64,000 nucleotides of DNA from Brachycybe producta (taxonomy: Eukaryota > Arthropoda > Diplopoda > Playtdesmida > Andrognathidae), in contig JAUPFP010000017.1 in the NCBI GenBank assembly GCA_036925085.1, positions 4,120,460 to 4,184,459 on the forward strand, written 5' to 3'. The position numbers were made by a program, and so were the translations under genes. Below, in pieces: positions 55,679-64,000 of this stretch (within the stretch, counting starts at the first letter, position 1; each line of letters starts with the position of its first letter). The notes under the pieces are model-generated. The model searched no databases. It was not told the DNA's origin and saw only the letters and a list, made by a program, of their open reading frames with translations.

Positions 55679-56956
55679 ATGAGGGCGGCGGTGAAAAGGG
55701 GCCCACCGCCCTTCACGAAGAAAATACCTTCGAAGAAGAGTAAGGTCTATTCCCCGGTCGAAGAAGATGCTCAGAAGACAGCATCTAAGAGCAACGAAAA
55801 AGATGTTCAGAAGACAGCATCTAAGAGCAACAAGAGCGATGTTCAGAAGTCAGCATCGAAGAGCTACAGCGGAGATGTCCAGAAAGAGACATCCACCCAA
55901 ATCAAGCGAGATGTTCAGCAAGCAACATTCACAAGTAACAAGAGAGATGTCTATCACGAAGTGTCCACAAACGTGCAGAAGAAACCGAAGACATCCAAGA
56001 GGGTTAGCGAGTATCACAAATACTTACCCGAACTCACGACCCCCGAGAACGATGGTAGCAGTGTCCAGTCCGAGGCACCCATCGCCAATCACCAGGCACT
56101 CAACCCAGAAGCTGAGCCCTGGTCCGAGGGAGACGTTCTAGCCCTCGACGAAGTAGAGGAATCCATCTGTGAGCAGCTCATTGCCCACACCGATGTGCCA
56201 CCAACTATTAAGGTGGGAAAAGAGGGTGGGGACGACACCAGCGAGGCAACAGGCACCGAAAAGAGGATTGCCACAAAGAGGCCAAAAGAGACGGTCGACT
56301 CAAGCGGAGTCCCGACCAAGCGCTTCGTCCCAAACACCGCTAAAGAGTGCAGAGCATGTTGTCGCCAAGCGATCCGCGACACATGGAGCGAGATAGTACA
56401 AGCTTGCTCACCAGAAGAAGTTGGAGACCGACTGCCAGGAGATAAAGCAGCAAAGGTCACCATGAAGGTCAACGGAGTGAACGTTCGGTTCCTCGCCGAC
56501 ACTGGTACCAACCACACCATAATCTCCGAACAGCTAGCTAGAGAATACGGTTTCGAGTATGCCCCGATCGCTGCGCCGCCGTTACTGAACGCGGTAGGGG
56601 GAAAACCGATTACAATTGTGGGCCAAATGTGGCCTACATTCGAGCTGAATGGCAAGCAGGCCAAACTTCGCTTGCTGGTCATTCGAGGACGTCGAGAAGC
56701 TCTACTTGGTAGAGATGTTGGATCAGCTTTCGATCTTGTTGTATCGATGAGCTCAAATAAGGTCTACGTAGCCAACAAGAAGGTCTACGAAAAGATCGAG
56801 GCCATGAGCCCCGATGACGTCATAGGGACAGACAACAAAGAAAACCCCGAGTGGTTTGCGTATGCTGTCAACGAGGAAGAGTCTTACTGTCAGAAGCAAG
56901 GGAAGAGTGGTTCTCAACCCTGGACAGTCAGCAAATATCGAAGTCACAGCCGGTAG
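55679..56956 (+). CDS. element D pol start: repeat region and aspartic protease
   Basis: The frame opens with a basic region, then six degenerate 12-residue repeats (DVQKTASKSNEK type) at about 55770-55980. The protease follows at about 56455-56750 with FLADTGTNHTII as the active site and ALLGRD as the conserved partner. The frame ends at 56956 just after entering the protease-RT linker, which continues in another frame from 56856. It begins right after the gag-end frame. Confidence 0.9.
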   Translation: MRAAVKRGPPPFTKKIPSKKSKVYSPVEEDAQKTASKSNEKDVQKTASKSNKSDVQKSASKSYSGDVQKETSTQIKRDVQQATFTSNKRDVYHEVSTNVQKKPKTSKRVSEYHKYLPELTTPENDGSSVQSEAPIANHQALNPEAEPWSEGDVLALDEVEESICEQLIAHTDVPPTIKVGKEGGDDTSEATGTEKRIATKRPKETVDSSGVPTKRFVPNTAKECRACCRQAIRDTWSEIVQACSPEEVGDRLPGDKAAKVTMKVNGVNVRFLADTGTNHTIISEQLAREYGFEYAPIAAPPLLNAVGGKPITIVGQMWPTFELNGKQAKLRLLVIRGRREALLGRDVGSAFDLVVSMSSNKVYVANKKVYEKIEAMSPDDVIGTDNKENPEWFAYAVNEEESYCQKQGKSGSQPWTVSKYRSHSR

Positions 56957-57485
56957 ACTGGTAGAGAACTTCGAGACAGTTTTGATGGAGACGGATGAGT
57001 CCCTCTGTCAAAAGAAGGGCATAGTATTGGCCGCAGGAGTGTTCCGAGGCACTGGATCATCTACTTTTCAAGTCCAGCTATTGAACACCACCCTAGAGGC
57101 AGTGGGTATTGGAGACCACGAAATAGTAGGCCATATAGAAGTGATGGATACCAGCCCGGACACCATCAATGCCCTCGAAGAAGGTCATTCCGCAAAGAGC
57201 CCGGAGAGAGACGTACAGCAGACTACGAACCCGGAAGAAAGCTTCAACGGAGCCATGCAACTTGGTCCCGAATTGACCGCGGAACAGAGAGAGGAGTTAC
57301 TAAGGTTACTCACTGAATCTAGAGACTCGTTTGCATTCTCATCAAACGAATTGGGTTCGACAAACCTTACGATGCACCGGATAGACACACAAAGACATCC
57401 GCCTGTTCGAGAGCCACTCAGGAGAGCTGGCGCCGGTGAAAGAGATCATAGACGAATCTATAACAAATGCGTCAAGCGGGAGTAA
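56856..57485 (+). pseudogene. element D protease-RT linker and RT start
   Basis: The frame contains RVVLNPGQSANIEV, as in element A, and TLEAVGIGDHEIVGHIEVMD. It then reaches the RT N-terminus (GSTNLTMHRIDT, PPVREPLRR). After PLRR the sequence changes frame, and the RT palm resumes at 57467. Confidence 0.85.
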
Positions 57486-58309
57486 TTCGGCCATCGAAGT
57501 CTCCCTACGCGTCACCAATAGTACTGGTGAAGAAGAAGACAGGAGAGTACCGATTTTGTGTTGACTACAGGCGGCTCAACTCAATTACGAAAGTGGACAA
57601 CTACCCACTTCCGCGTATCGACGACGCTCTCGATTCATTAAGAGGAGCCCGTTTCTTTGCCACCTTGGATATGAAACACGGCTATTGGCAGGTGGAAGTG
57701 GCCGATGAGGACATAGAGAAGACAGCCTTCACGTCCCATCGAGGTCTCTTTGAGTTTACGAGAATGCCATTCGGGCTAAACAATGCCCCAGCCACCTTGC
57801 AGCGTGCCCTCGATATCTTACTCGCGGGGCACAAATGGGAAACGTGCCTAGTATATCTGGACGACATTATCGTTTTTGGCCGCACGTTCGAGGAATTTTT
57901 GGAAAGATTAAAGACAGTCTTGGGACTACTGAGAGAGGCCAATCTCAAACTCAACCCCAAGAAATGCTTCTTTGGACATAAAGAAGTAAATTATCTGGGA
58001 CATTTAATCACGCCAGAGGGTGTGCTCCCGGATCCAGCTAAAGTGGAAGCATTAGAACACTTTCCACGGCCAGAGAATCCTACGGCCGTAAGAAGCTTCC
58101 TAGGCCTAGCAGGGTATTATAGACGACATATCCCTCGCTTTGCAATGATTTCCAAGCCGTTAACAGAATTAACGAAGAAAGAGGCTGAATTTATATGGAC
58201 AGTGGAATGCGAGGACGCATACCTAGAGCTCAAGAGGAGACAATCGTGTCCGTCTTTGATCCGACGGCAGAGATCTTTATGCACACCGATGCATGCGGAT
58301 ATGGGGTAG
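57467..58309 (+). pseudogene. element D reverse transcriptase
   Basis: A 280-codon frame with all RT blocks: [74 protein letters not shown] and SFLGLAGYYRRHI. The catalytic YLDD is intact. It shifts out of frame at about 58235, just before RNase H, which continues in the frame of the next CDS. Confidence 0.95.
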
Positions 58310-60897
58310 GCGTAATGTTGTATCAACGACCTATAGGAGAGAAAAAAAAGGAAATCATAGGCAGCGCTTCGAGAGTTCTTCGTGGCACAGAGTTAAACTA
58401 CAGCGTAACCGACAAAGAATGCCTAGCGGTAGTGTACGGAGTCACCAAGTTTCGACCCTACATCTTTAATAAGCACTTCACGGTTGTAACAGACCATCAC
58501 GCGCTCGGTTACATGCGCACAGCGCCAAAACTACAAGGTCGACTAGGAAGATGGCAACTCTTAATGCAAGAGTATAACTACACCATACAGTATAAAGAGG
58601 GAAAGTTACACGTGGAAGCAGATTGTCTCTCACGGTACCCAGTCGACGTTCCTTGTAATTGGAAGGCGAAGCCAGAAGAACTGGATCTGGACGATTCGGT
58701 CATCTTCCACGTCACCCAACCATGGGACTGGAAAGATGAACAGAGAGAGGACCCAGAGTTAAACGTGATTTACAATACGTTACGAGAGGATCCCGACTGT
58801 GCATACGGAAAGCTATTCTGCATCGTCGGTGGTAAACTATTTGCTTGTGTTTATCATGGCAGCTCCGTTCCTAAGTTCGTGAACGTAGTGCCTAAGCAGT
58901 TGATAGTGCCAGTCCTGAATCTATGCCATGACGATCCTGAGGCCGGTCACGAAGGTCAGACGAAGACCTGGGAACGTGTCCGGAGGAAATTCTATTGGGA
59001 CACAATGAAAACGGATACAGTAGACTATGTGAGATCGTGTCCGGTGTGTCAGGTGAACAAAAAGGGGAATGACACTCCAGAAGGCCTTCTTCAGGAGATG
59101 CCCACAGGAGAGCCGTGCGAGAACTGGGAAATGGACTTTATCGGTCCCCTTGTTTCTTCCACGGGTGGTGTGGAGTTTATCATACTAGCAGTTGACTACG
59201 CCACAAGGTTCTGCATCGCGAAAGCCACTAAAACCCAAACAGCAAGAGTAGTACAAAATTTCATGAAAATAGAGCTGTTTGCGGTCGCGACGCCGAAGAT
59301 TTTGATCACCGATCGAGGGACTCCCTTCACAGCGGAATCCACACAGGAATTTCTAGCCCAATTCGATATCCAACATCGAAGGACAACAGCATACCATCCG
59401 CAGACAGACGGATTAGCAGAGAGAACCAACCAGACGATAATGCAGACGGTAAAGAAATACCTCACACCTGGTAAAAATCAGAAAGATTGGGCAAGTCATC
59501 TAGACGATGCAGTGAGTTCTTACAATAACTCAGTCCATGGTTCTACCAAGTTCACGCCATACCGGCTCATGTATGGTAGAGAAAAACGTACCAAAGTAGA
59601 CAACAAGGTGCCAGAGTGCCCCGTTTTCCCGGTCGAAAAGGAGGAAGAGACTCCTCAAGATTTCCTTCGTCGTAGAGACCAACGGTTAGCGAACTGGAAT
59701 CTGCAACGAGCCCATCAGAGAAGGAAAAAGTACTTCGACCAGCATCATCGAGCTCCACACGAGTACAAAGTCGGTGATAAAGTAATGGTTAGAGATATGA
59801 GAGTTAGGCCTGGACAGTCTAAGAAATTGTTATCCGCATGGAGATTAGGCTACACGATTGTCGAAAAGTTATCCGACAATGTGTTTCTCCTAGGATTCCA
59901 AAACCATCACGGGAAATACGTTAAGGACTCCGTAAACGTAGCTAACATAAAGCCACAAGTAGAGTCCCACCTGAGGACAGGTGATAGAGAAAAAGAAAGG
60001 GGGGGAGATAACGAGACAGACGTCATCGCGTACCTAGACTCCCAAGGAACACTTCCTAATCTGCCAAGAGATGAAGACAGCCTCGAAAGCAGAACCCCAA
60101 ACGAGGGACTCTGGATCGAATTGGAAGAATCCGAAATTACACCAGAAAAAGCACCAGAAGAAGTAGCCAACGTCATAGAGATAGAGAGAAGCATAGTAAA
60201 CGCAGTGCCCTTACCTGCAGTGGCAATCCATAGAGATGTCAACCCGTTATTCGGAGAGAATTACGACGATGACGACGATTTCATAGGCTACATAAGTGAA
60301 TTGGAGGCAGACGACGCTAACGAAATAGAAATTCGAGCAAAGAGAAAAATAATGCCTCCAAAAGAAATAATTGGCATCCAAGAAGAGACAAAAGCAGTCC
60401 CAGAACAAGTAAAAACTCACCCAGTAGAGAGAAGAACGCCAAAACTCGCACAGAAACTGAATAAGTTTCAGTTAAACATCAGAAAAACGAAGAAACCACA
60501 AGTCCACGTGGTTAAAGAGAAGAGAGATACTCAAAGAGACATAGTGGCGCCACCAAACAATAGATGGGACGTCCCAGGCAAAGATAAGAAAGGTCAACCA
60601 CCTCTTAGAGTCAACCAAAACAAAGCAGACGACAGAGTCAAGAAAAAAACTGTGATACTGACTTACAAAACTCATCAATATGGGTGTGGTCATCGGTCAT
60701 CTAGTTCCATCTCCAGGAGCGGGGGTGCTGTCAGAACAAAGAAATTTGAGCCGAAAGGGAAACTTTCCCTAACAAGTTTTTCATTCTTTGTTCTCTACAT
60801 TGTATTACTGCTCATACTAGCGTTCGTGACATCGGGTCAACAAGTCGTTTTGTTTTTAGTCAAATTTATTTTTTCGTCGTTTAAGAGAGAAGTTTAA
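58195..60897 (+). CDS. element D RNase H, integrase and C-terminal extension
   Basis: A 900-codon frame. RNase H has the catalytic pattern MHTDACGYGVG, TDKECLAV and TDHHALGYM. The integrase zinc module is at about 58920-59070 (HDDPEAGH, CPVCQ). The core has D in EMDFIGPL, D in LITDRGTPF and E in GLAERTNQT, all intact. The usual end (VRDMRVRPGQ, VNVANIKP) falls near 59955. About 310 more residues follow: an acidic, disordered stretch with FGENYDDDDDFIGY, a basic part, and a strongly hydrophobic tail (SFFVLYIVLLLILAFV and VLFLVKFIF). Such a membrane-type tail is unusual for Pol. Confidence 0.93.
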   Translation: MDSGMRGRIPRAQEETIVSVFDPTAEIFMHTDACGYGVGVMLYQRPIGEKKKEIIGSASRVLRGTELNYSVTDKECLAVVYGVTKFRPYIFNKHFTVVTDHHALGYMRTAPKLQGRLGRWQLLMQEYNYTIQYKEGKLHVEADCLSRYPVDVPCNWKAKPEELDLDDSVIFHVTQPWDWKDEQREDPELNVIYNTLREDPDCAYGKLFCIVGGKLFACVYHGSSVPKFVNVVPKQLIVPVLNLCHDDPEAGHEGQTKTWERVRRKFYWDTMKTDTVDYVRSCPVCQVNKKGNDTPEGLLQEMPTGEPCENWEMDFIGPLVSSTGGVEFIILAVDYATRFCIAKATKTQTARVVQNFMKIELFAVATPKILITDRGTPFTAESTQEFLAQFDIQHRRTTAYHPQTDGLAERTNQTIMQTVKKYLTPGKNQKDWASHLDDAVSSYNNSVHGSTKFTPYRLMYGREKRTKVDNKVPECPVFPVEKEEETPQDFLRRRDQRLANWNLQRAHQRRKKYFDQHHRAPHEYKVGDKVMVRDMRVRPGQSKKLLSAWRLGYTIVEKLSDNVFLLGFQNHHGKYVKDSVNVANIKPQVESHLRTGDREKERGGDNETDVIAYLDSQGTLPNLPRDEDSLESRTPNEGLWIELEESEITPEKAPEEVANVIEIERSIVNAVPLPAVAIHRDVNPLFGENYDDDDDFIGYISELEADDANEIEIRAKRKIMPPKEIIGIQEETKAVPEQVKTHPVERRTPKLAQKLNKFQLNIRKTKKPQVHVVKEKRDTQRDIVAPPNNRWDVPGKDKKGQPPLRVNQNKADDRVKKKTVILTYKTHQYGCGHRSSSSISRSGGAVRTKKFEPKGKLSLTSFSFFVLYIVLLLILAFVTSGQQVVLFLVKFIFSSFKREV

Positions 60898-61010
60898 AGT
60901 TTTCTTCAAAGATTATTGTTTTTTTTATCCTTTACGGAACAATTTTATCGTGTGAAGTTTCGCGTTGGGTTTTTAAATTTGCCGGTAACTTCCAAAAAGT
61001 CTTTAAGAGC
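60898..61010 (+). other. spacer before the accessory ORFs
   Basis: A short T-rich spacer between the Pol stop and the first accessory frame. Splice acceptor-like CAG or polypyrimidine use is possible but not shown. Confidence 0.3.
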
Positions 61011-61943
61011 GTGCTCGCGAGTGTCACCTCATCAAAGAAAGAGAGGCGTCGGCCATCTTCCCAAAGAAGGACAGTAAGTGACACTAACTTTTCAAGCTTT
61101 TCTTCGTTTGCAAGTGTCAAGATGAACCAGCGTGGGCAAATGCGCACGAGGGCTGCCTGGCGAGGTCGCCACCATGGGGCATGGTCGAGGATGTTCTGGA
61201 CCGACGAAGGCGAGGAAGGGGTGGAAACGGTACCCCCTGTGGAGGCCCCTCGAGTAGAAGAAGTGGCCAGAGAAGAGGGGACTCCGGGCAATTTGCCTGA
61301 GGTCCTGAGACCCTCGGTGAAGGAGGAAGCCGAAGAAGTGAGGGAAGGGGAGGGACCCCTAGACCTCACCATTCCAAAGGGGGAAGAGCCGCTGGACCTG
61401 AGTGGTCCGAGAAGAGAAGAGCTGGAGTTCCTGCCACTGCCAGCTACGGAGCTCCTGGAAGGGACAGGTCAGCCGGCGGAAATAGACGCTCCGCTGTCCC
61501 CGAGAGCAGCGGAGGAATTGCCAGTCCTCCTCCCTGAGGCAGTAGGGCCGGAGTTCATCCGACCGGCCCTAATTAAAGTCTCTGTTGGTCAACAGCCAAG
61601 GCCACCATCCCCATCGGATTTGATCGATCTGGCCAAGGAGGCCGAAGCAAAGGGACAGAGGAAGCGCCGATCACCAGCGCTGATCCGATTTTCAGACGAC
61701 GAGAGCAGCAGCCCCGAGAGTGGGGAACTTAGAGAGTCGGAGCCAGAGGTCCAGGGGCATCGAGAGTTGGCCAATATCGGGCCCTCCCCTGTTCCTCTGG
61801 CGCAACCAAGGGGCGGAGAGGCGGTCATCCCGGTCGAGAGTTTTGTCGACCTGGTCGACACCATGGGGATGCCCTACCGTACACTAGAGACCCCCTTCGA
61901 ACAGCGGAAGTTCGAAGCCCGCCCGCATTGCGGGGCGATATGA
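61011..61943 (+). CDS. element D accessory protein 1 (acidic, PxDLS motifs)
   Basis: A 310-codon frame of unknown function. A second Met at 61122 follows a Ser/Arg-rich start and may be the real one. The protein is acidic and Pro/Glu-rich. It carries PLDLT (61356-61370) and PLDLS (61389-61403), both matching the PxDLS motif that binds CtBP corepressors, and a later basic KGQRKRRS stretch that could be a nuclear signal. The frame ends near 61943 and coding continues one base out of phase. Confidence 0.65.
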   Translation: MLASVTSSKKERRRPSSQRRTVSDTNFSSFSSFASVKMNQRGQMRTRAAWRGRHHGAWSRMFWTDEGEEGVETVPPVEAPRVEEVAREEGTPGNLPEVLRPSVKEEAEEVREGEGPLDLTIPKGEEPLDLSGPRREELEFLPLPATELLEGTGQPAEIDAPLSPRAAEELPVLLPEAVGPEFIRPALIKVSVGQQPRPPSPSDLIDLAKEAEAKGQRKRRSPALIRFSDDESSSPESGELRESEPEVQGHRELANIGPSPVPLAQPRGGEAVIPVESFVDLVDTMGMPYRTLETPFEQRKFEARPHCGAI

Positions 61944-61944
61944 G

Positions 61945-63261
61945 TTGTGGGAGCTAGACCTCCGCAACTTCGTCTACAACGGCCCCACAGAGAGGGTAGT
62001 CTTCGTAGACCTCGGGGCCATGGAGGACCCACCGGAGCCGTTCCCGAGAGTTCACCAGGTCGGGGCTTGGATCCCCGAAGAATTGACGAAAGGCCTCCAG
62101 CGTTGGTGTAACCGGGCCGAGCCCTGGGTGCTGCCACCAACCCAGAAGCATTCCCGAGGGCACCTGTCACGCCTTCGACATCTCGTGCGGTGGTTCGTAC
62201 ACCGTGTGCCCCAGGGGCGCATCAGGGTAGTAGAGTTCCGCCAAGTCGGGCCAGATGGGCGGCAGCGATCGCTCGAAGAACTCGTCGAGCTCGCATACCA
62301 GTCGGCCCAGAACCCTCAGCGGGCTGTCATGAGCCTAGGGGCACGGGCGAAAGGGTCGCCCGTTCTGAGGGTTACTACCACCGAGACCACGAGAGAAGTG
62401 GTCGTGGGAAGCCAGGGGCAGCCAATTGCGGGCCCATCAGGGGCCAGCACCAAAAGGTCCAGGGAGACGAGGCCTGAGTCAAGACGACGCCACCCCAGAG
62501 TAGCCTTCCCGAAGAAAGGGAGGCACCATGGACCCTCCCCGACGAGAAGTCGCCGAGACTGACTGACAGAACGTCTCGAGGAATTTCGGCAGCGAGCAAA
62601 GGTGCGGCCAACACCACCACCCATCGAGGAGATCCGCCGAACGCGCCGGGCCGACCGGGTCTACCTCCAGGCCAGCTGGGAACGGTCTAGGTACCCTAGA
62701 GGGAGAGGCCCTAGCCTCCTAAACAGCCTGTGCATCGACTGGTACGTCGACCGTGCCCCCGGACCAGCACAGTATCTCGTCTGTTACGATTTGAGAGGGC
62801 CGAGACAGCAAGTACCACGGAAGTCATGGTACTACGATTTCGTCGTTGGGTTGGCAGAAGACGACCGAGCCGCCCTGGCCCACATCACGCTCCCCGACAC
62901 GTGCCGGGTAGTCTACCCCCAGGGCCATTGGGACCGCGAGGGCTTAGGGAGAGATGTCGATGAATTCCTCGCCGGAGTAATGGGTCGACGTTTGAGGGTC
63001 CGATATCAGCCCCTCTCCGTCATCGGAGATTTCAGAAGCGCGATGGCCCTCATCTTCGACGAGGTTACCTGCACCCTGGCCGGTGAAACGCCCTTTAGAG
63101 TTTTGAGAGGAGCTAAGCTGGCCGCAGAACGGATCTTGGAGGACATTTACACGTCCTCCGCCAGCCCGACCAGCGGCAGAATCGATGTCCGCGATTTAGA
63201 TTGTCTCCTCGGCAGCGTCGACTCATATTTGTGGAGCTGGAGGCCGGAGAGAAGGGAGTGA
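61945..63261 (+). CDS. element D accessory protein 2/3, interrupted by one TGA
   Basis: One frame from 61945 to 63261 with a single TGA at 62560-62562. The first part (205 codons) has a compact start (WELDLRNFVYNG, VVFVDLGAMEDPPEPFPRVH) and a basic Ser/Pro/Arg-rich end. The second part (219 codons from 62602) is compact: CIDWYVDRAPGPAQYLVCYD, then FVVGLAEDDRAAL, then VRYQPLSV and ILEDIYT. Its motif order resembles the C-terminal third of the element A protein at 5557-6729. No signal peptide or membrane helix was seen and it matches no domain that I know. Confidence 0.65.
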
Positions 63262-64000
63262 GCGCAAGAGAGAGTGAGGGTCTAGACCCGCCAACTTGGC
63301 AAGTCTAGCCCTCCGGGTCAGTGCAATAGTGTGCTTCGCATTCAAGAGTTCCAACGAGTTTACATCACGGTTCAACCGTAATAGTCAAAGAGGAAAAAGA
63401 GCGAAGGGCACTAGACCAGCCAACTTGGCACGTCTAGTCCCGAAGTGCCAGTGTGTGAGAAGTGTTTTTCGCGTTCAGAAGCCCCTTCGGGACTACTTCG
63501 CATTTTTCCGAAGGTGAAACTCTTCTTTAATGGATTGTGAGATACACCGATCACCAGCGAGCACCAGTGAGTTAAAAGAGAACATTCTCATCGAGAGAAC
63601 ATTCTCATCGAGAGAACATTTTAATTTTAAGTTCTTCTTAATTTTAAGTTCCTTTTCGAGCATGCGTAATAAAAGAGAATCCCTTCGTGGATCCGCATGA
63701 AAAGAGGTAGAGTTCGTTACCTCTTAAGAGATCTTAAGAGATTAAAAATTTAGTATTTTTTTATCAAGTGCCAAAAATTTTATGTAGAACTGAAATTTTT
63801 GTTAAAGAGTGTTTTAATATTTTAGTAATATTATTTTTGAGTCTTGAGGACATCGGTCCCAAGAAAAAATTAGTTCTTAGAAAGTTCGTTTAGTACGCAG
63901 TTAATATTTTAATAATATTTTTTTTTAAGAGTTTTCAGAGAAAGAGTTCTTCTTTCGAGAAGTTTAGTTTTGTATTTTTATACATGTAATAATATTTTTG
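63262..64000 (+). other. element D 3' non-coding region
   Basis: It contains two copies of a 27-base hairpin (63282-63308 and 63411-63437) about 130 bases apart. A short tandem repeat of GAGAACATTCTCATC follows at about 63578-63622, then very AT-rich sequence to the window end. No LTR start was recognised. Confidence 0.6.

Larger units (their letters stand above)
53398..64000 (+). mobile_element. Ty3/Gypsy LTR retrotransposon (element D), 3' end outside window
   Basis: A second large Gypsy element, related to element A. The likely 5' LTR and leader begin at TGTGACACCC (53398). Gag, protease, RT, RNase H and integrase follow in order from 54127 to about 59970. A Pol extension runs to 60897 and accessory ORFs occupy 61011-63261. 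Several frameshifts are present. No second LTR is seen before the window ends, so the element is longer than 10.6 kb. Its coding part is GC-richer than the host DNA. Confidence 0.92.

Overview
This is a window from an animal genome, most likely an aquatic invertebrate. It holds a spliced host gene with long AT-rich introns and canonical GT-AG junctions, buried in many kinds of transposable element. No rRNA, canonical tRNA, operon or prokaryotic signal was seen. The phylum cannot be fixed from the sequence alone.

The host gene lies on the minus strand between about 51.6 and 19.8 kb. Sixteen consecutive exons, all phase-compatible, encode about 839 residues of a DOCK3/DOCK4-type (DOCK-B) guanine-nucleotide exchange factor. 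They cover the end of the armadillo-like region and most of the catalytic DHR-2 domain. Both ends of the gene are outside the window or not found. The introns carry almost all of the mid-window repeats.

Layout. 0.5-2.0 kb: decayed Ty3/Gypsy pol (-). 2.0-3.7 kb: Ty1/Copia pol relic (-). 3.9-4.2 kb: LINE RNase H relic (-). 4.19-15.84 kb: AT-rich microsatellite split by a near-complete 11.2-kb Gypsy element A (-), with two LTRs that differ at about eight positions. 15.8-17.7 kb: Helitron-like sequence holding a large minisatellite. 17.9-19.1 kb: RT relics. 19.4-19.8 kb: two foldback MITEs beside the last DOCK exon seen. 21.3-25.1 kb: decayed Gypsy B (+). 25.4-26.1 kb: solo LTR. 27.0-28.5 kb: second minisatellite, inverted relative to the first. 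28.9-29.3 kb: Helitron copy. 31.3-31.9 kb: LINE RT relic. 33.5-38.6 kb: LTRs, a LINE 3' end and gag relics. 41.1-41.4 kb: hAT-type MITE with an 8-bp duplication. 42.6-48.6 kb: Gypsy C (+) interrupted by LINE sequences (-). 48.7-49.6 kb: solo LTR. 51.8 kb: hammerhead-ribozyme-like relic. 52.2-53.4 kb: Helitron copy and a foldback element. 53.4 kb to the end: Gypsy element D (+).

The most interesting material is in Gypsy elements A and D. Both carry 2-3 kb of extra coding sequence downstream of integrase, in the place env would occupy. The last proteins of the two look distantly related and match no Env that I recognise. Element D also has a hydrophobic tail on Pol and two PxDLS-like motifs in its first accessory ORF. 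Nearly all in-frame stops in the two elements are TGA, the decay expected from CpG methylation.
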